64,000 nucleotides of DNA from Morinoia aosen (taxonomy: Eukaryota; Arthropoda; Malacostraca; Amphipoda; Talitridae): the NCBI GenBank assembly GCA_030386875.1, contig CM059575.1, positions 17,632,293-17,696,292 of the forward strand. Direction: 5' to 3'. The position numbers and the translations under genes are program-made. The notes under the pieces were generated by a model, which saw nothing but the letters and a program-made list of their open reading frames with translations, had not been told where the DNA came from and did not search any database. Of the stretch, positions 12,791 to 23,700 are shown piece after piece. Position 1 is the first letter of the stretch. The number at the start of each line of letters is the position of its first letter.

Positions 12791-12818
12791 AATTTATTCC
12801 ACCGACTCCGCAACCCTG

Positions 12819-12826
12819 CCTGCAAG
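12819..12826. repeat. Right target-site duplication CCTGCAAG
   Basis: This is the direct copy of 6830-6837, immediately following the inverted terminus ending CCGCAACCCTG. Confidence 0.65.
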
Positions 12827-12897
12827 GCATAGATGAAAATTCAAATGGAAAGAATATTTCAACGCTTACTCTGGGAAATATACCTAGTTGCTCTCAC

Positions 12898-13093
12898 CGG
12901 ACTTGGAAGGCCAAAGATCTAGCAGGAACTTCAGTATACTGATGGGCTGATGGAAGTCCATGACTGCCTCCGGCTCGCTCTGCAGCATCAGCACAGGGCC
13001 AAAGCAGATGGCCAGATTCTGAGTGGTCATTTTGTTTCGTTCTGACTGGCTCGAGACCAGCCGTAGGTGATCCATCAGCAGGAAGAGGGTGAT
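12898..13093 (-). CDS. RhoGAP100F: RhoGAP100F/Syd-1, RhoGAP domain exon 3
   Basis: This is a 196-nt exon, phase 0 in and phase 1 out. The acceptor is ttttttttctcag before ATC ACC and the donor is TCCG followed by GTGAGA. It encodes ITLFLLMDHLRLVSSQSERN, then KMTTQNLAICFGPVLMLQSE and ISILKFLLDLWPSKS. N-K-M-T-x-x-N-L-A-I-x-F-G-P is the third diagnostic RhoGAP block, with the conserved asparagines. The catalytic domain ends here. The following intron is 7.2 kb and contains a 5.98 kb transposon-like insertion whose right end lies only 80 bp from this donor. Confidence 0.96.
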
Positions 13094-13848
13094 CTGAGAA
13101 AAAAAATGAACTGTAAGAACCTCATTTATAACTTTAAATAAATTTAAAGATTCTGTATAAGTTTTATGAGAAAAAATTTTTTTAAGGTAATCTGTGGGAA
13201 CTCACGCAAAAAAGGCTTTTTGACGTTGCTCACTGTTTCTCCATTTTGAAATGAGTGTCTTCTTTTTATCCCCCAAAAAAATAAAAAATAAAATTCGTCG
13301 TAACTTCTGCTTGAAAACATTAGAGTCATAAAGAGAATCAGTTCATTCAATTTTCCACTTGCGCTACAATAAAAAATATTCTCATGAAGAGAATGTTGTT
13401 GGAATGTAAATTTAAAATCGCACGCAATATAGAATAAGATTATTCATTAAAAAGTATTCCATAGGGATCAATCGGCGGTTGAATAAGTTATTCCACTTGT
13501 TGAAAAGAATAGAGCTCATTGTTTGACAGTGTTTATTGAGCACCGGCACTTCGCAATTTAGTTATAACAGCGAAATTTGCACGGTAAGCGTAAAACTATT
13601 TGTCCAACATATCAAGAGAACCAGAGTGGCAGGCGTTCATATACTCACGTCTGATGGAAGAAACTGCGTAACCTACTCAAAGCTGTCCAGTCACAATAGG
13701 AAAAATATAGAGATAGATCGCTGGAATTGAAAAATACGTGCTTGATGAGCGTAGTATGATTCCCAAAACTGGATGGATTTGATGCGCACCATAGTCTTAG
13801 TAACTATCATAACGTGTTTTAGAGAAAAGGGACACAGTAAGGTGGCAC

Positions 13849-14009
13849 CTTGTTGATCTTTGGAAGGCAGTCTAAAATGGAGAACATGAGCTTGGCGTTG
13901 CCCTCAGGGTCGTCGGGCAGCATGACAGTGAGGGCATCCACGAGCATCTGGTACAGGCACTTGGTGAACAGCGGCTCGGGCAGTTCACGCAGGTAGTCCT
14001 TTAGGATCC
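13849..14009 (-). CDS. RhoGAP100F: RhoGAP100F/Syd-1, RhoGAP domain exon 2
   Basis: This is a 161-nt exon, phase 1 in and phase 0 out. The acceptor is gttgagcag before GG ATC and the donor is AACAAG followed by GTGCCA. It encodes ILKDYLRELPEPLFTKCLYQ, then MLVDALTVMLPDDPEGNAKL and MFSILDCLPKINK. LKDYLRELPEPL is the signature second block of RhoGAP domains, including the conserved lysine. The exon is too short to stand out as an open frame, because neighbouring intron stops cut it, and it was found by reading for the motif. Phase joins both neighbours exactly. Confidence 0.95.
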
Positions 14010-15337
14010 CTGCTCAACAAATTGTGATTAGTTTCAAATCGACTGATGAGCATCAATTGGAATTAAATTATTTGATAAAACTGCAATTGATAAATGATTG
14101 CTAAATGGTAATGATATGGATCAAACACCAAGGGTCAAAATTGAAAACACGAAACTGAAAAGACGAGGGTGAAATTTCCTACATAAAGGTGACTCGGCAT
14201 GTCAGCCAAGAGTTGGTAGTTGCTTGCAGCTATATGTAAATTTGGGGTTGATAATTATCAAGGAATAGATAGATCCATTGATATATCAAAATGATAATTC
14301 AACAAAATTTTGAGCATGTCATCGTATCATCAGGTAGTTTTAAGTCCATCAGCTCTCCGCGAATCAAAAAGTCCCGGGTCTGTCTTACAGCATGCGGGAA
14401 CGAAAGGCAAGACTTTGTGCAAAAATTGTATTTTCCACATAAACCTAACGAAGCTTGCCTCCAGAGGGACGCAATCGAATTTCGTCCAAACATTGTCTTA
14501 ATAACAAAGTTGGCAGTGCGATCACGTCATTCACTGCCAAAAATTTGCAACAATGCGTACAGAAGCCATGTACAAATGAATGCTAGAAATTTGCATAGAA
14601 CTAATAAAAATTATTTTTCCAGGCCTAATTCATACCAGTACTTAGAAAACAATAAAGCCTACTAAACGAACCTGGTCTTAGTCAACGGTACTACTACAAT
14701 CCAGTTTTATTTAGATTTTTAAATGAGATATTTCAACATGACCTCGTGAAAACGAGAACCAATTTCTTGCAAGGAGGGTGGGACGCATTTACTTCTGTCA
14801 ATCACGGCCTCCAAAATTTACTCTTGATTCATTTCATTGATTGGACGAAACAATGTCCAAAATAAATGAATAAATGGAACGCAAGGGAAAAAGTTATAGG
14901 ATGGATGCTCCAGAGCCAGCTCTTGCATCAGTATGATTCGTGATGAAGTTCATAGAGACAGTGCCTAAAAATTTTGAAACATTTGTGAGTGAAAAGAAAT
15001 TGAACTTAGTAGGCATAGCTGTGAAATGAACAAACTTTTTTGTGCAAATTTTCAAGAAGATATTTTTCCAATCTGTTCCTTACTGGACGATTGCTTACGC
15101 AAAATCTTGACACAAATGCACGTTGCACATTCACAATCTACTAATTTTGGGTGTATTATATTCCATACAGTACTTTTTCAGTTACATTAAACCTTATTTA
15201 TGAAATGAAAATAGAAGTGGTCGAATGATTAATTTTTTGAAAGCGACGTAATTGGAGAATTCTACCAGAATTTGAACTAATTTTATTGAAAATTGTTCAC
15301 GTTAGAGGAAAAAGAAATGGGCACCCTAAGGCAACCA

Positions 15338-15505
15338 GTTAAATCAAGTCAATTAAATCGATTTAATTATCAATTTAAATCAATTAAATCAATTTAAATT
15401 CAAATGATGTTAAATCAAAAATGGCATTGAATGGCAGTTTAATGGCAATTAAATCAATTAAATAAAAAGTGTTAAATGGTGTTAAATCAATTCAAATCAA
15501 CGACG
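15338..15505. repeat. TTAAAT-type AT-rich simple repeat
   Basis: The stretch is dominated by degenerate copies of TTAAATCAA and its complement. It begins right where the 43-bp donor minisatellite ends, so about 370 bp of this intron's 5' part is repeat. Confidence 0.8.
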
Positions 15506-15509
15506 CTAT

Positions 15510-15722
15510 CAACACCACTCACCAGTGACAACGTTGATATCAGCTATGTCGTCAACGACGTTTACCCGTGAAAACGTTTGTATCAGGGGCATTATGAACT
15601 CCACTCACTCGTGATGACGCTGATGTCAAGGACATCACGAACTCTACTCACTCGTGACAACGTGGGTATCAGGGACAGTATGAACTCCACTCACCCGTGA
15701 TAACGTTGATATCAGGGACATT
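15510..15722 (-). repeat. 43-bp minisatellite repeating a 5' splice site
   Basis: Five tandem copies occur at an exact 43-bp step. Putative donor GTs fall at 15694, 15651, 15608, 15565 and 15522 on the minus strand. Four read GTGAGT or GTGAGTGG and one reads GTAAAC. Each is preceded by a version of the exon ending (ATCAACGTTATCACGG and variants) and most are followed by GGAGTTC. The first copy straddles the real end of RhoGAP exon 1. The others lie in the intron. Confidence 0.93.
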
Positions 15723-15935
15723 ATCAGCACTGAGATCGACGAGTCTTGGGTTCCTCTCGAAAGCGTCTCTAAGAAGCCGTTTCTTGGTAGCTGAGCCACA
15801 GAGCCGATATAGACCGATGATATCGAGGCCGCGCCGCTCCACCTCTGCCACACAGCGTGCGATCACCAGCGGTACCGCCGACCCACCGGACTCCCGTTGA
15901 GAGACCGTCTCCAGGTCTACTCCGAACACTGCACT
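15695..15935 (-). CDS. RhoGAP100F: RhoGAP100F/Syd-1, RhoGAP domain exon 1 (arginine finger)
   Basis: This is a 241-nt exon, phase 0 in and phase 1 out. The acceptor is gacctgtctccag before AGT GCA and the donor is CACGG followed by GTGAGT. It encodes the first third of the RhoGAP domain: VFGVDLETV, then AVPLVIARCVAEVERRGLDI and IGLYRLCGSATKKRLLRDAF. GLYRLCG aligns with the family's G-(I/L)-(Y/F)-R-x-x-G loop, so the catalytic arginine finger is present. By family rule the protein could stimulate GTP hydrolysis on a Rho/Rac GTPase. Oddly, the exon end and its donor are repeated in tandem into the intron at an exact 43-bp period. Reading through meets a stop at 15671-15669. Confidence 0.96.
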
Positions 15936-17353
15936 CTGGAGACAGGTCGAGAAGCGTGAGACATACATTTGAAATACTCTATTAACGTTCGACGTTAAAA
16001 AATTCAGTGGACGTGACGTGCACTTGGAAACAGTGATCAGGTAGAATAAAAAGACATTCTTTCTTCACTGTTTGGTCTAGGAAGGCACTGTGGGAACGTG
16101 ACAAATAGAAAAGTAGCAGAAATATGGGAAAAACGTAACAGCGCACCTGTTTCTCAATGCTGAATTGTGTTCAATAAGACGAGTGACAAGTATGCTACGT
16201 ACATTTTACCAAAAGCCCATGAACGGAATGAATAACCGATTATTATTACTCTTTTAGGAAAGAGACAGATACGATTGAGGAAAGTTTGGGGTAAGATACG
16301 CTTTAATAAAGCGTCAATGAGGAACAGTTTTTATAAATTCCATATTAAAAATTATCCAAACATGAATGGAAAGTGAAAAAAGAAGTATTAAACAAAATCG
16401 ATAGTAAATAACAAAAAAAAGTTCTTAAATTGAAAAGAAAATATTCGATTGAAACGTGTCATTTGAGAATATAAATCAATGATCGAATTGAGTTATTTTT
16501 CAATTAAGTCTCAACATAAGATCAGCATATGAGCCGAGCTCCAAGGCTGCTTATAAGTATCTTCTTTTCAAGATACTGCTTCTCTCAATTTAGCGCGAGG
16601 CCATCATGCTGACGAGGTGAGCAACCTTGATCATTCAGGTTTCAAATCCAGGAGGAAAAAATCGGCAAGTGGACGGACAAAGAAAATTCTTGTATCATTA
16701 AACGTGAAGAACAGCATTCAAAATAAAAAAATTCTACATGGAAAATAGTGAGTATGAAAAGCACTGCATTTGCAGCGATAATTACATGGTCAAACTTTAT
16801 CAACACAACTTAGTTTAGCAAACATTTCATAAAGCATTCCTAGCTTGCCTCTGACAACATCAGAAAAAAATGAATGATAGTTAATAAGCAAATCAGAAAA
16901 TTCGGTCGTGAATTCCATTTCTAATCATACAAAGTTAAATTAAATTTGCCTTTCATTACGGACTTTGTGATATAACTCACATACAACAAAACAAATGTAA
17001 ATCAGTGAATGAACGGTGCGAATCAGGAAATGGTAGCTCCAGAGCGCGGGCTGCACATAATAAGTGCTCAAGAGAGACAAGACGACAGTGGGAATATAGA
17101 TTGTTGAAATGTTTTAAAATCTGCAACACTAAATTGAATCCTGTTTGCATTTTCACATTTTTATTAGTGAGTCTTTAACGAAAAAAGCTAAAGCTGTTGT
17201 TGAAGATGTTTACAGTTTTCAACTTCACTACATTTTGTCAAGCTTACTTCCCCCAAAATTATTCTCAACGTAATAAAACTGATTGCAACGAAGTTCAAGA
17301 GCAAAAACATGCTAAATAGAAACGAATTCAAAATGCGAATGGTACGGACGTAC

Positions 17354-17799
17354 TTTTCTGAGTTTGGGTGTCCTGATGAAGGCGGTGACAGGGGGCGTGT
17401 AGCTCAGCTTGAGGTAGAGGGTGCCACGGGGCTCGACCTTGAGGGCGAGCTGATGGAGAGGCGCCTCCTTCAGGAGAGAGACAAGGTGCACGGAGCCCTT
17501 GTAGCAGAGCTTGTGCCGGAACTGAGGGTCCCACGAATATATGAGGAAGTCCAGCTCTTTGTTGTTGATGAGGTCCAAATCAAAGGTTTCGTCCCAGTCG
17601 AAGTTGTGGTCCCCAGTGCGCACGACCGTGCGCGCCTTGTGCACGCGGTCGCACTCCAGCACGCAGTACAGGTCGCGGAACTCGGCCCGGCCTGCCGCCT
17701 TCAGGCCGCGGCCCGCCAGCAGGTGCACCCATAGGATGCCCGACACGCCCTCCGTCACGCCCCCTATGCTCCCCACGCCGACCTTGTACTTCAGGAACT
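17354..17799 (-). CDS. RhoGAP100F: RhoGAP100F/Syd-1, C2 domain exon
   Basis: This is a 446-nt exon, phase 1 in and phase 0 out. The acceptor is gttgtctcgcag before AG TTC and the donor is GAAAA followed by GTACGT. It opens FLKYKVGVGSIGGVTEGVSG and then carries a whole C2 domain, about exon residues 20-135: ILWVHLLAGRGLKA, the strand FRDLYCVLECD, then DHNFDWDETFDLDLINNKEL, DFLIYSWDPQFRHKLCYKGS and GTLYLKLSYTPP. The usual loop-1 acidic residues look incomplete, although WDP keeps one Asp. I infer a calcium-independent C2 that serves membrane or protein contact. The last residues (VTAFIRTPKLRK) lead into the GAP domain. An antisense open frame over this exon is a shadow of its GC-rich codons. 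Confidence 0.95.
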
Positions 17800-18475
17800 C
17801 TGCGAGACAACCACCACAACTTCTTGTAACTTCACTGCTATTGCAGAACTTGCTGGGTCATGTAGAACAATTTTAATTTCTTCTATACAATTGGAACCAG
17901 AACACCTATGCTCTAATTCATCGTATTTTTTTGAGAAATAAAATTACTTACGAGCTTAAAATATTCATCAAGATAATGATTTTCAGAGAAACGTAGGTTT
18001 GTCTAAAATCCATAAAATCTAAAGAAAATGTACGCATATACTACATGGAAGTTTCAGAATGGATTTTTCAATCATAGACTGCATTTTTGTCAGAAAAATA
18101 TTACCTCACATCATGGAAATACTACAAATCACTAAATCCAAGAAAACTTTCTAGCGGAATAACTTTTGAGTATAAGGTATGCGTAAATACTTATTCGTGC
18201 TAAGCTGCGCAAAAAATGTAAAATTAAAGCCAGCTTAGTACTTAGTTGAACAATACGACAAAATTACTCCCACTGGCACTGATATAATTTGCCCAACTGA
18301 TGTACATCAATTGCAAAAACTTGCCCCTTTCTTCCTTAAACAATAGCCATTCTGGCAGATCGTCCATCTGTAATACATGCTGTTCCTCAAGGGTATTTAC
18401 CATCAAGTTTTTTATTCTCTTTGCTTTGAAGCCAGATGAAATTAACGTATTTTACCTCGAAATGCTATCACTCAC

Positions 18476-18740
18476 CGGCAGGATTAATGTCGAGCAGCGA
18501 CAGCGCCGGCATGCCTTTCGTGGGAGAGGGGTGAGGAGCCCCAGCAGCGCCTCCGCTTCTCGCCTCCTCCAAGAGGCTGCTGCGAAGTCTTCTGACACCT
18601 GCACCTCCTAATGCGGTGCCCCTCTCTAGGCTGCCCGTGTTCAGAGTCTTCTGAAGAAGAGCTGGGTCCTGGCGAGCTGACACCGCGGAAGCCCGACCTC
18701 CCGCTCCGAGGTGCAGACGGCGCGCATAGTACGGCAGGTC
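18476..18740 (-). CDS. RhoGAP100F: RhoGAP100F/Syd-1, pre-C2 linker exon 2
   Basis: This is a 265-nt exon, phase 0 in and phase 1 out. The acceptor is ttacgtgcgcag before GAC CTG and the donor is GCCG followed by GTGAGT, an excellent site. It encodes DLPYYARRLHLGAGGRASAV, then SARQDPALLQKTLNTGSLER, a Ser/Gly/Ala stretch, and KGMPALSLLDINPAG at the end. The protein is basic with possible phosphosites and probably flexible, leading into the C2 domain. A second open frame overlaps it on the same strand (118 codons from 18840) but crosses the acceptor and breaks the phase chain, so I discard that frame. Confidence 0.88.
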
Positions 18741-21629
18741 CTGCGCACGTAATATTAACTCTAAGGGCGGGTCCGACGTAAAAGTGAAACATCTTCGGTG
18801 ATGTATGTATCGTAACTAGTGCCATATCATCAATGTTCAAATAAGATAGAAGTAAGTTAAGCTTCGATTAGATTGAAAATCAACACTCAGACGTACAATA
18901 CATTTGTGTCTACAAGCGAGAACCTGTATTTCTTGTATACAAGAACATATTCTGACAACCACTCCCATTCACACGTACAGAAATACGTCAGTATGGCCGA
19001 GCAATACATGTCTGTTTAGCATTATAAACTTTTCCGAGTTATTATTTACTTTTTATTTAATACGGTAATAAAAAAAGCCTGATACAGCGGAAATTCTGAC
19101 ACTGATCTCTAAGTTTTAATTGATACGGAGAGCTTAATTCACGGATTTTAGCACCTTGGAAAATCATTGAGTGCTGGTAACGTCAAATGATCTGCTGTCA
19201 TGTGTTCAAACTTCTTTAACAACTTTTCAATTAAGTATTCTAACAGCTCATGATTGGAAGGTCCACCAAAGTCGACGGATTTTTCAGCACTCAAGAGGAG
19301 AAAAGTAGCACAAATATTTTATCTCAAAATATGCAGAAACAATCGATTGAAAATTTATGATTCTCTTGAGCAGAAAATTTAAGTATGTATTTCGAGCTGA
19401 AAAATTCTCCTAGCAACAAATATGCGGTATTATCGGTAGAGTGAGTGGCCATACATGGCTCATTTAATTTTTACATGTCCAAGAGAAGTTAATTGTTGCA
19501 ACACTGGACAATGGTGACTAGCTGTAAATAAATGTAATTACTTTGGACCTTCAGCCTTTTCAAAAGCATTACCGTAAGAGCTGCTGTACCTGGTCAGTCT
19601 CTTCTGAATTCTTAGAAAACTTTAAATTTAGCTGACAAAACTAATAACTATATAGACCGGCTTCAACTGAACAATATTAAAAAACGAATGTATTGTTTAA
19701 GTCTCTTCGATGGAGAACAAGCTCAAATGCTAATGCACACACTAGAAAACCTGAAAAAAAATTCCTAACAAGCTACAAAAAATTCACTAGTGGGAGAGAA
19801 GTTTTGGCCGATTACAAGTTCAACAGTTTGTCAGGTATTCTTGAAATTAAGGGCAAAAGACATGATTAACAGTACAGATTAGAACGACCGGGTAATTGGA
19901 ACGTTTTGTGTCTTGTATGTAAACCTTTTAGAATCTTACAAATCCGATTTTATAAAAAAATTAATGGTTATGTGCATAAACTTCAATATCAAACTTACAC
20001 GCATGACTAATATCATTTAGGGCTAAAATAAAGTATAGAAAAAATCTTCCGAGTTGTGTGCTGAATATTCTCCCTAAAACAAAAAAAAAATAATCATAAA
20101 ATTAGCAATGAGATTGTAACCATTGAAATTAAAACCGAGCCAATTTCTGCAATGTTCAAATTTTCCTCACGTATTTCGTGGCCAAAAAAAATAAAAAATA
20201 AGTAGCAAAATTTCAACAAATTGGTTGGGATTGAGAGCATTATGACCGTAGTGAGGAGCAGGGACTAGCTCTGATGAGACGCACAGCAGCCGAGCACATC
20301 TAACGTCAGCTGACGCCCAGGCAGCTTTAGAAGGCTATAGATCCAGTGAGTAATATATTTTTTTCGAGTATGAAAGTAAGAACCTCAAAAAGACTTCAGC
20401 TCACAGCTCGAAAACCTGGAGCCCTCCGTACTTTGCCTGATGAATTTATATTGTGTTTCGTAGGAGAAACTGGGTCCCTCTATTTCTTACTTCCTCAAAT
20501 GACGCAAAATACTGGTATTTTTTGGATGAAACTCAATTGTTGATAAGTTTGGGATTTTGTAGAGAAGTATTTTTTATTATAAGTGATTTTTTCTATGCAC
20601 GGAGATATCAGCAATAATAATAATTAAATGCAGTGCACCGATGGTAAAAAGAAACGCAGCTCTGCTTGGCACGCCTCTCACGCTAATCAATTGAATTAAC
20701 TATGAGGACAGAACGAGAACGAATAAGAGTATCTTACCTTCCGCCCCCACAGATTCTTCAATGTACGCATTTGCTTTAAAAGAACAACCCCTCGAATCTA
20801 CTCAGGGTGTGCTAAGTACAATGCCAGCTTTTACTTCTAGTCTGATTTATTCAGAGCCTCTATCAGATGCCACTACTAATAACGGTTTGACGTGACTAAA
20901 AGATTATTAGAACTTAAATCAATAATTCTTCGTCTCACTATTCAATGACACTTCAAAGTGTCTGACTTGAAATCTGTTTTTAAATGAGGTTCTTGGCCAG
21001 GGAAGCAATGTAACCGGACTAGAAAAATGTTTACAGGAAGTGGCGGGCATCTACAATTACACTAACGTTGAAAAATAATTATATATCATACGTACAGTCT
21101 GCATAAATATCTTGTATTCAGATATATTACACCTGTCGTTAGAGAGCTGAAAATATTTAATGTTTTAGTGTAATTTATCGTAGAACGAACACCCTGACAA
21201 TGTTTCCACTAGGGCTGCTAATAGATGAGATGATACATAAGACTTAACTCTGTAAAGCAGCTTCATTCGCTTCTTTAGATTGAGGCGAGTATATGTACAT
21301 GCTGTCGGATGTCGCGCTACGACCCTGACCCTACTTAAAATAACACTGTTTTGCAACTTTCTTCAATCATTTCTTTGACTCTACCTTACGGTGCGCATTA
21401 ATACCAACTGTTCACGTATACGCGAATAATACCTCAATTTTCACATTAGTTTTCTGAGTAAGGGTAGCAGTTCAATCCGCTAAAATATCTTTACAACGCC
21501 GGTACAGCCCTTAAATTTGTTTAGTATAAAGATACACATCACAATATCAGCACATGCATCACAGAAATTAAAATGAAAACTACCACTAGCTCTAGCACAA
21601 TAATTTTGACTATTCGAGTGCTATCTTAC

Positions 21630-21820
21630 ATCTCTAGAAGTGTCGGTGAGGTTGTCGGCGCTGTAGGTGAAGCGGATACCGGGCTTGTGCCGGTAGCCTG
21701 GCGCGCCGGGGCCCCCGGTAGCGGAGTGGCGGATGCGGTCGTAGATGGCAGTGGTGGAGGGGGCCCGGCCCAGCCATGACCGGTACTCGTCCCCAGTGAA
21801 GAGCGTAGGAGGCAGCATCC
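21630..21820 (-). CDS. RhoGAP100F: RhoGAP100F/Syd-1, pre-C2 linker exon 1
   Basis: This is a 191-nt exon, phase 1 in and phase 0 out. The acceptor is attttggcgcag before GG ATG and the donor is AGAGAT followed by GTAAGA. The peptide MLPPTLFTGDEYRSWLGRAP continues STTAIYDRIRHS and ends GIRFTYSADNLTDTSRD. It has no named domain but has the look of a conserved structured linker, with GC-rich codons and no low-complexity run in its first half. It follows a 13.5 kb intron, the longest in the gene, and both candidate upstream donors (35341 and 42861) supply the matching phase, so skipping the Gln-rich exon would also preserve frame. Confidence 0.88.
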
Positions 21821-23609
21821 CTGCGCCAAAATTAGGCTCATTATCGCACTCGTGTGAGCAACATCAGGCGCTTGTGGAGGCGTTGCAGACTTCCATTAGA
21901 GACATGATCTGCCAGAAGACTCGATTAGAATTTTCAACCCGATACTGTCTAGTGGAGTTCAAAGAGAAAGTTACATTTAAAAATCACGAACTGTTGTCAC
22001 AGGTGCATTTGATTTTAGTAGGTGGCTAAAAAGAAAGACTATGGAAAATGCAGGACTACAGCGTAAAACTTCTCCAATAGAAGATGTTGCTATTGTTTAT
22101 TGAACAATAATTCATAGTAAACAAATTGAATAATTGAATGAATATGACACAGGAGTTTAGCGAAGACTTCATGGACGTGGCACAAGACGCGGCTTTAACA
22201 CCGTAAGCGGCTGTTCTAAAAATGAAGGAGTAAAAAATTTCTTCTAGTGTATTTTTTACCTAAATATCTTAAAAGACACTCGTAATGATAATCACTGAAA
22301 AATTCTCGCCTCACACCTAAATGAACATAATTGAATTTAACGCCTACAACAAAAATACAAATTATACAGAGCATTTAAAAAAACGGAAATAATTCGTTCA
22401 TGTGCATCATGATAGCAATGGAACCATGAAATTATGAGTGTTAGATTTACTGATGTCTCACATTAATTCATTTGTTCATCTGTTATCTGACGCCTAAGTT
22501 TTTCAAAAGTTAAATAATTAACTTGTAAAACATCAAAGCGATCGCACTTTTTTCCACAAATTCAAGCAGTCTAAAAGTGTTTTGAACGATAAAATGAACT
22601 ACGACAGAAAGTCCGCGGCTTCCACGCCAAAGATTTAACTAACTTTTGAAATGAAAACTTGAACCCTGCTAGAAGAGATCAATGAACGCCAACAGCTCAG
22701 GACACTCAACAGGGATTACGATGATTCTAGCGTGTGGTATCGGCTCTAAATTCAACATCAACGTCCATAGAACACGAGCATCGCTTTGCGCGTACTCCGG
22801 GAGTCGCTCTCATGGGTCACGTTGGGAGCGGGGAAAATTAGCTCTAAGCGTTTTTTAGTCAAATTACTTACTATCGTGGCTTTGATTAAACCTTAACCGC
22901 AGTATCGCCAAAATCTCCATAAAAGTACACCACCAGGAATGGACTACGAGCAGCAGAGTTAGGATTAAGCTTGATGCTGCTAAACTAGTTCTTTAAGCGT
23001 TTTTCAGTATTGGAAATCCACACAATGAATATTTCACAGCTAATCCATGAATTATGAAATCATTGTATCAGTTTGTAAGCTTTCCATAGAATTTTTGATA
23101 ACGCATTTAAATATAGGAGGAGCCTGTTTGCGCTGCGAAAGGCAACGCCGCCAGGTTTTGTACCCAGCTGTCGCAATGCAACACTCTATTTCATCCGCTC
23201 TGATGTTCTCGCGTATTCATTCTCTGCACAATATTCATATGTGCAGTCTATTCGTGATAGATTTTTTACTTATTCCTTCGAATCTGAAAACAAGACTGAA
23301 ACTATTAATAAAGCCTGGAAGATCAGAGACTGGGCGTAAACAAAGCGAGCTCAACATTCCCGATCCTACACACACATATCAGGACACTAAGCGAAGCCTG
23401 ATTGATTGGTGGTCAAATGAAACACGATGAGGCGGGTAATTTGATCACCTAATCTTATCATTGGAAAGGTGAGTAACCATTAAAATTACCGTACTGAAAG
23501 ATGAATGGAATTAAAAATGTAGTTTCAAGTTTGTTTGATTTGCGATATTTTTTTACCGTGTTTTTAAGTAATGATCCACATACAGAAATTTACTTTAAAA
23601 AATGCCGTA

Positions 23610-23700
23610 AGGCAGAGGCCTAGTGGTACATTGCTAGCGACCGCTTAGATATTAATGGTCACTAATTCAACGTACAAATTAGCTCAGCTCTGTCCAGCTA
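23610..23700 (+). repeat. Possible degenerate tRNA-derived SINE head
   Basis: GAGGCCTAGTGGTACATTG resembles a tRNA A box, and GGTCACTAATTCAACG about 35 nt later resembles a decayed B box. No tail or target duplication was found. This could be chance. Confidence 0.25.

Larger units (their letters stand above)
6838..12818. mobile_element. hAT-like element, 5981 bp, with GGAGTC subterminal arrays
   Basis: The outer ends are a perfect 17-bp inverted pair: CAGGGTTGCGGAGTCGG at 6838 and its complement ending at 12818. They are flanked by a perfect 8-bp direct repeat CCTGCAAG (6830-6837 and 12819-12826). Termini starting CAGGG with an 8-bp target duplication fit the hAT superfamily. Just inside each end lies a GGAGTC hexamer array, in the same orientation at both ends. 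The interior, apart from two nested long-TIR elements, is AT-rich and holds no transposase that I can recognise, so the element looks non-autonomous or decayed. It sits in a Syd-1 intron, 80 bp from the RhoGAP exon 3 donor. A different explanation would be two short repeats inserted separately, but the matching duplication argues against it. Confidence 0.65.

Noticed and set aside
12511-12942. Ser/Glu, Arg/Ser and Thr/Pro repeat proteins on both strands
   Set aside because: They are translations of the GGAGTC subterminal array and extend into the RhoGAP exon on the wrong strand.
14291-14665. A 124-codon plus-strand frame with KSRVCLTACGN, faintly like a DDE-type transposase block
   Set aside because: Only one short resemblance, no second or third catalytic block and no inverted repeats around it.
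17309-17876. Two long plus-strand open frames over the C2 exon
   Set aside because: They are antisense shadows of GC-rich codons. The minus strand encodes a clear C2 domain with splice sites.
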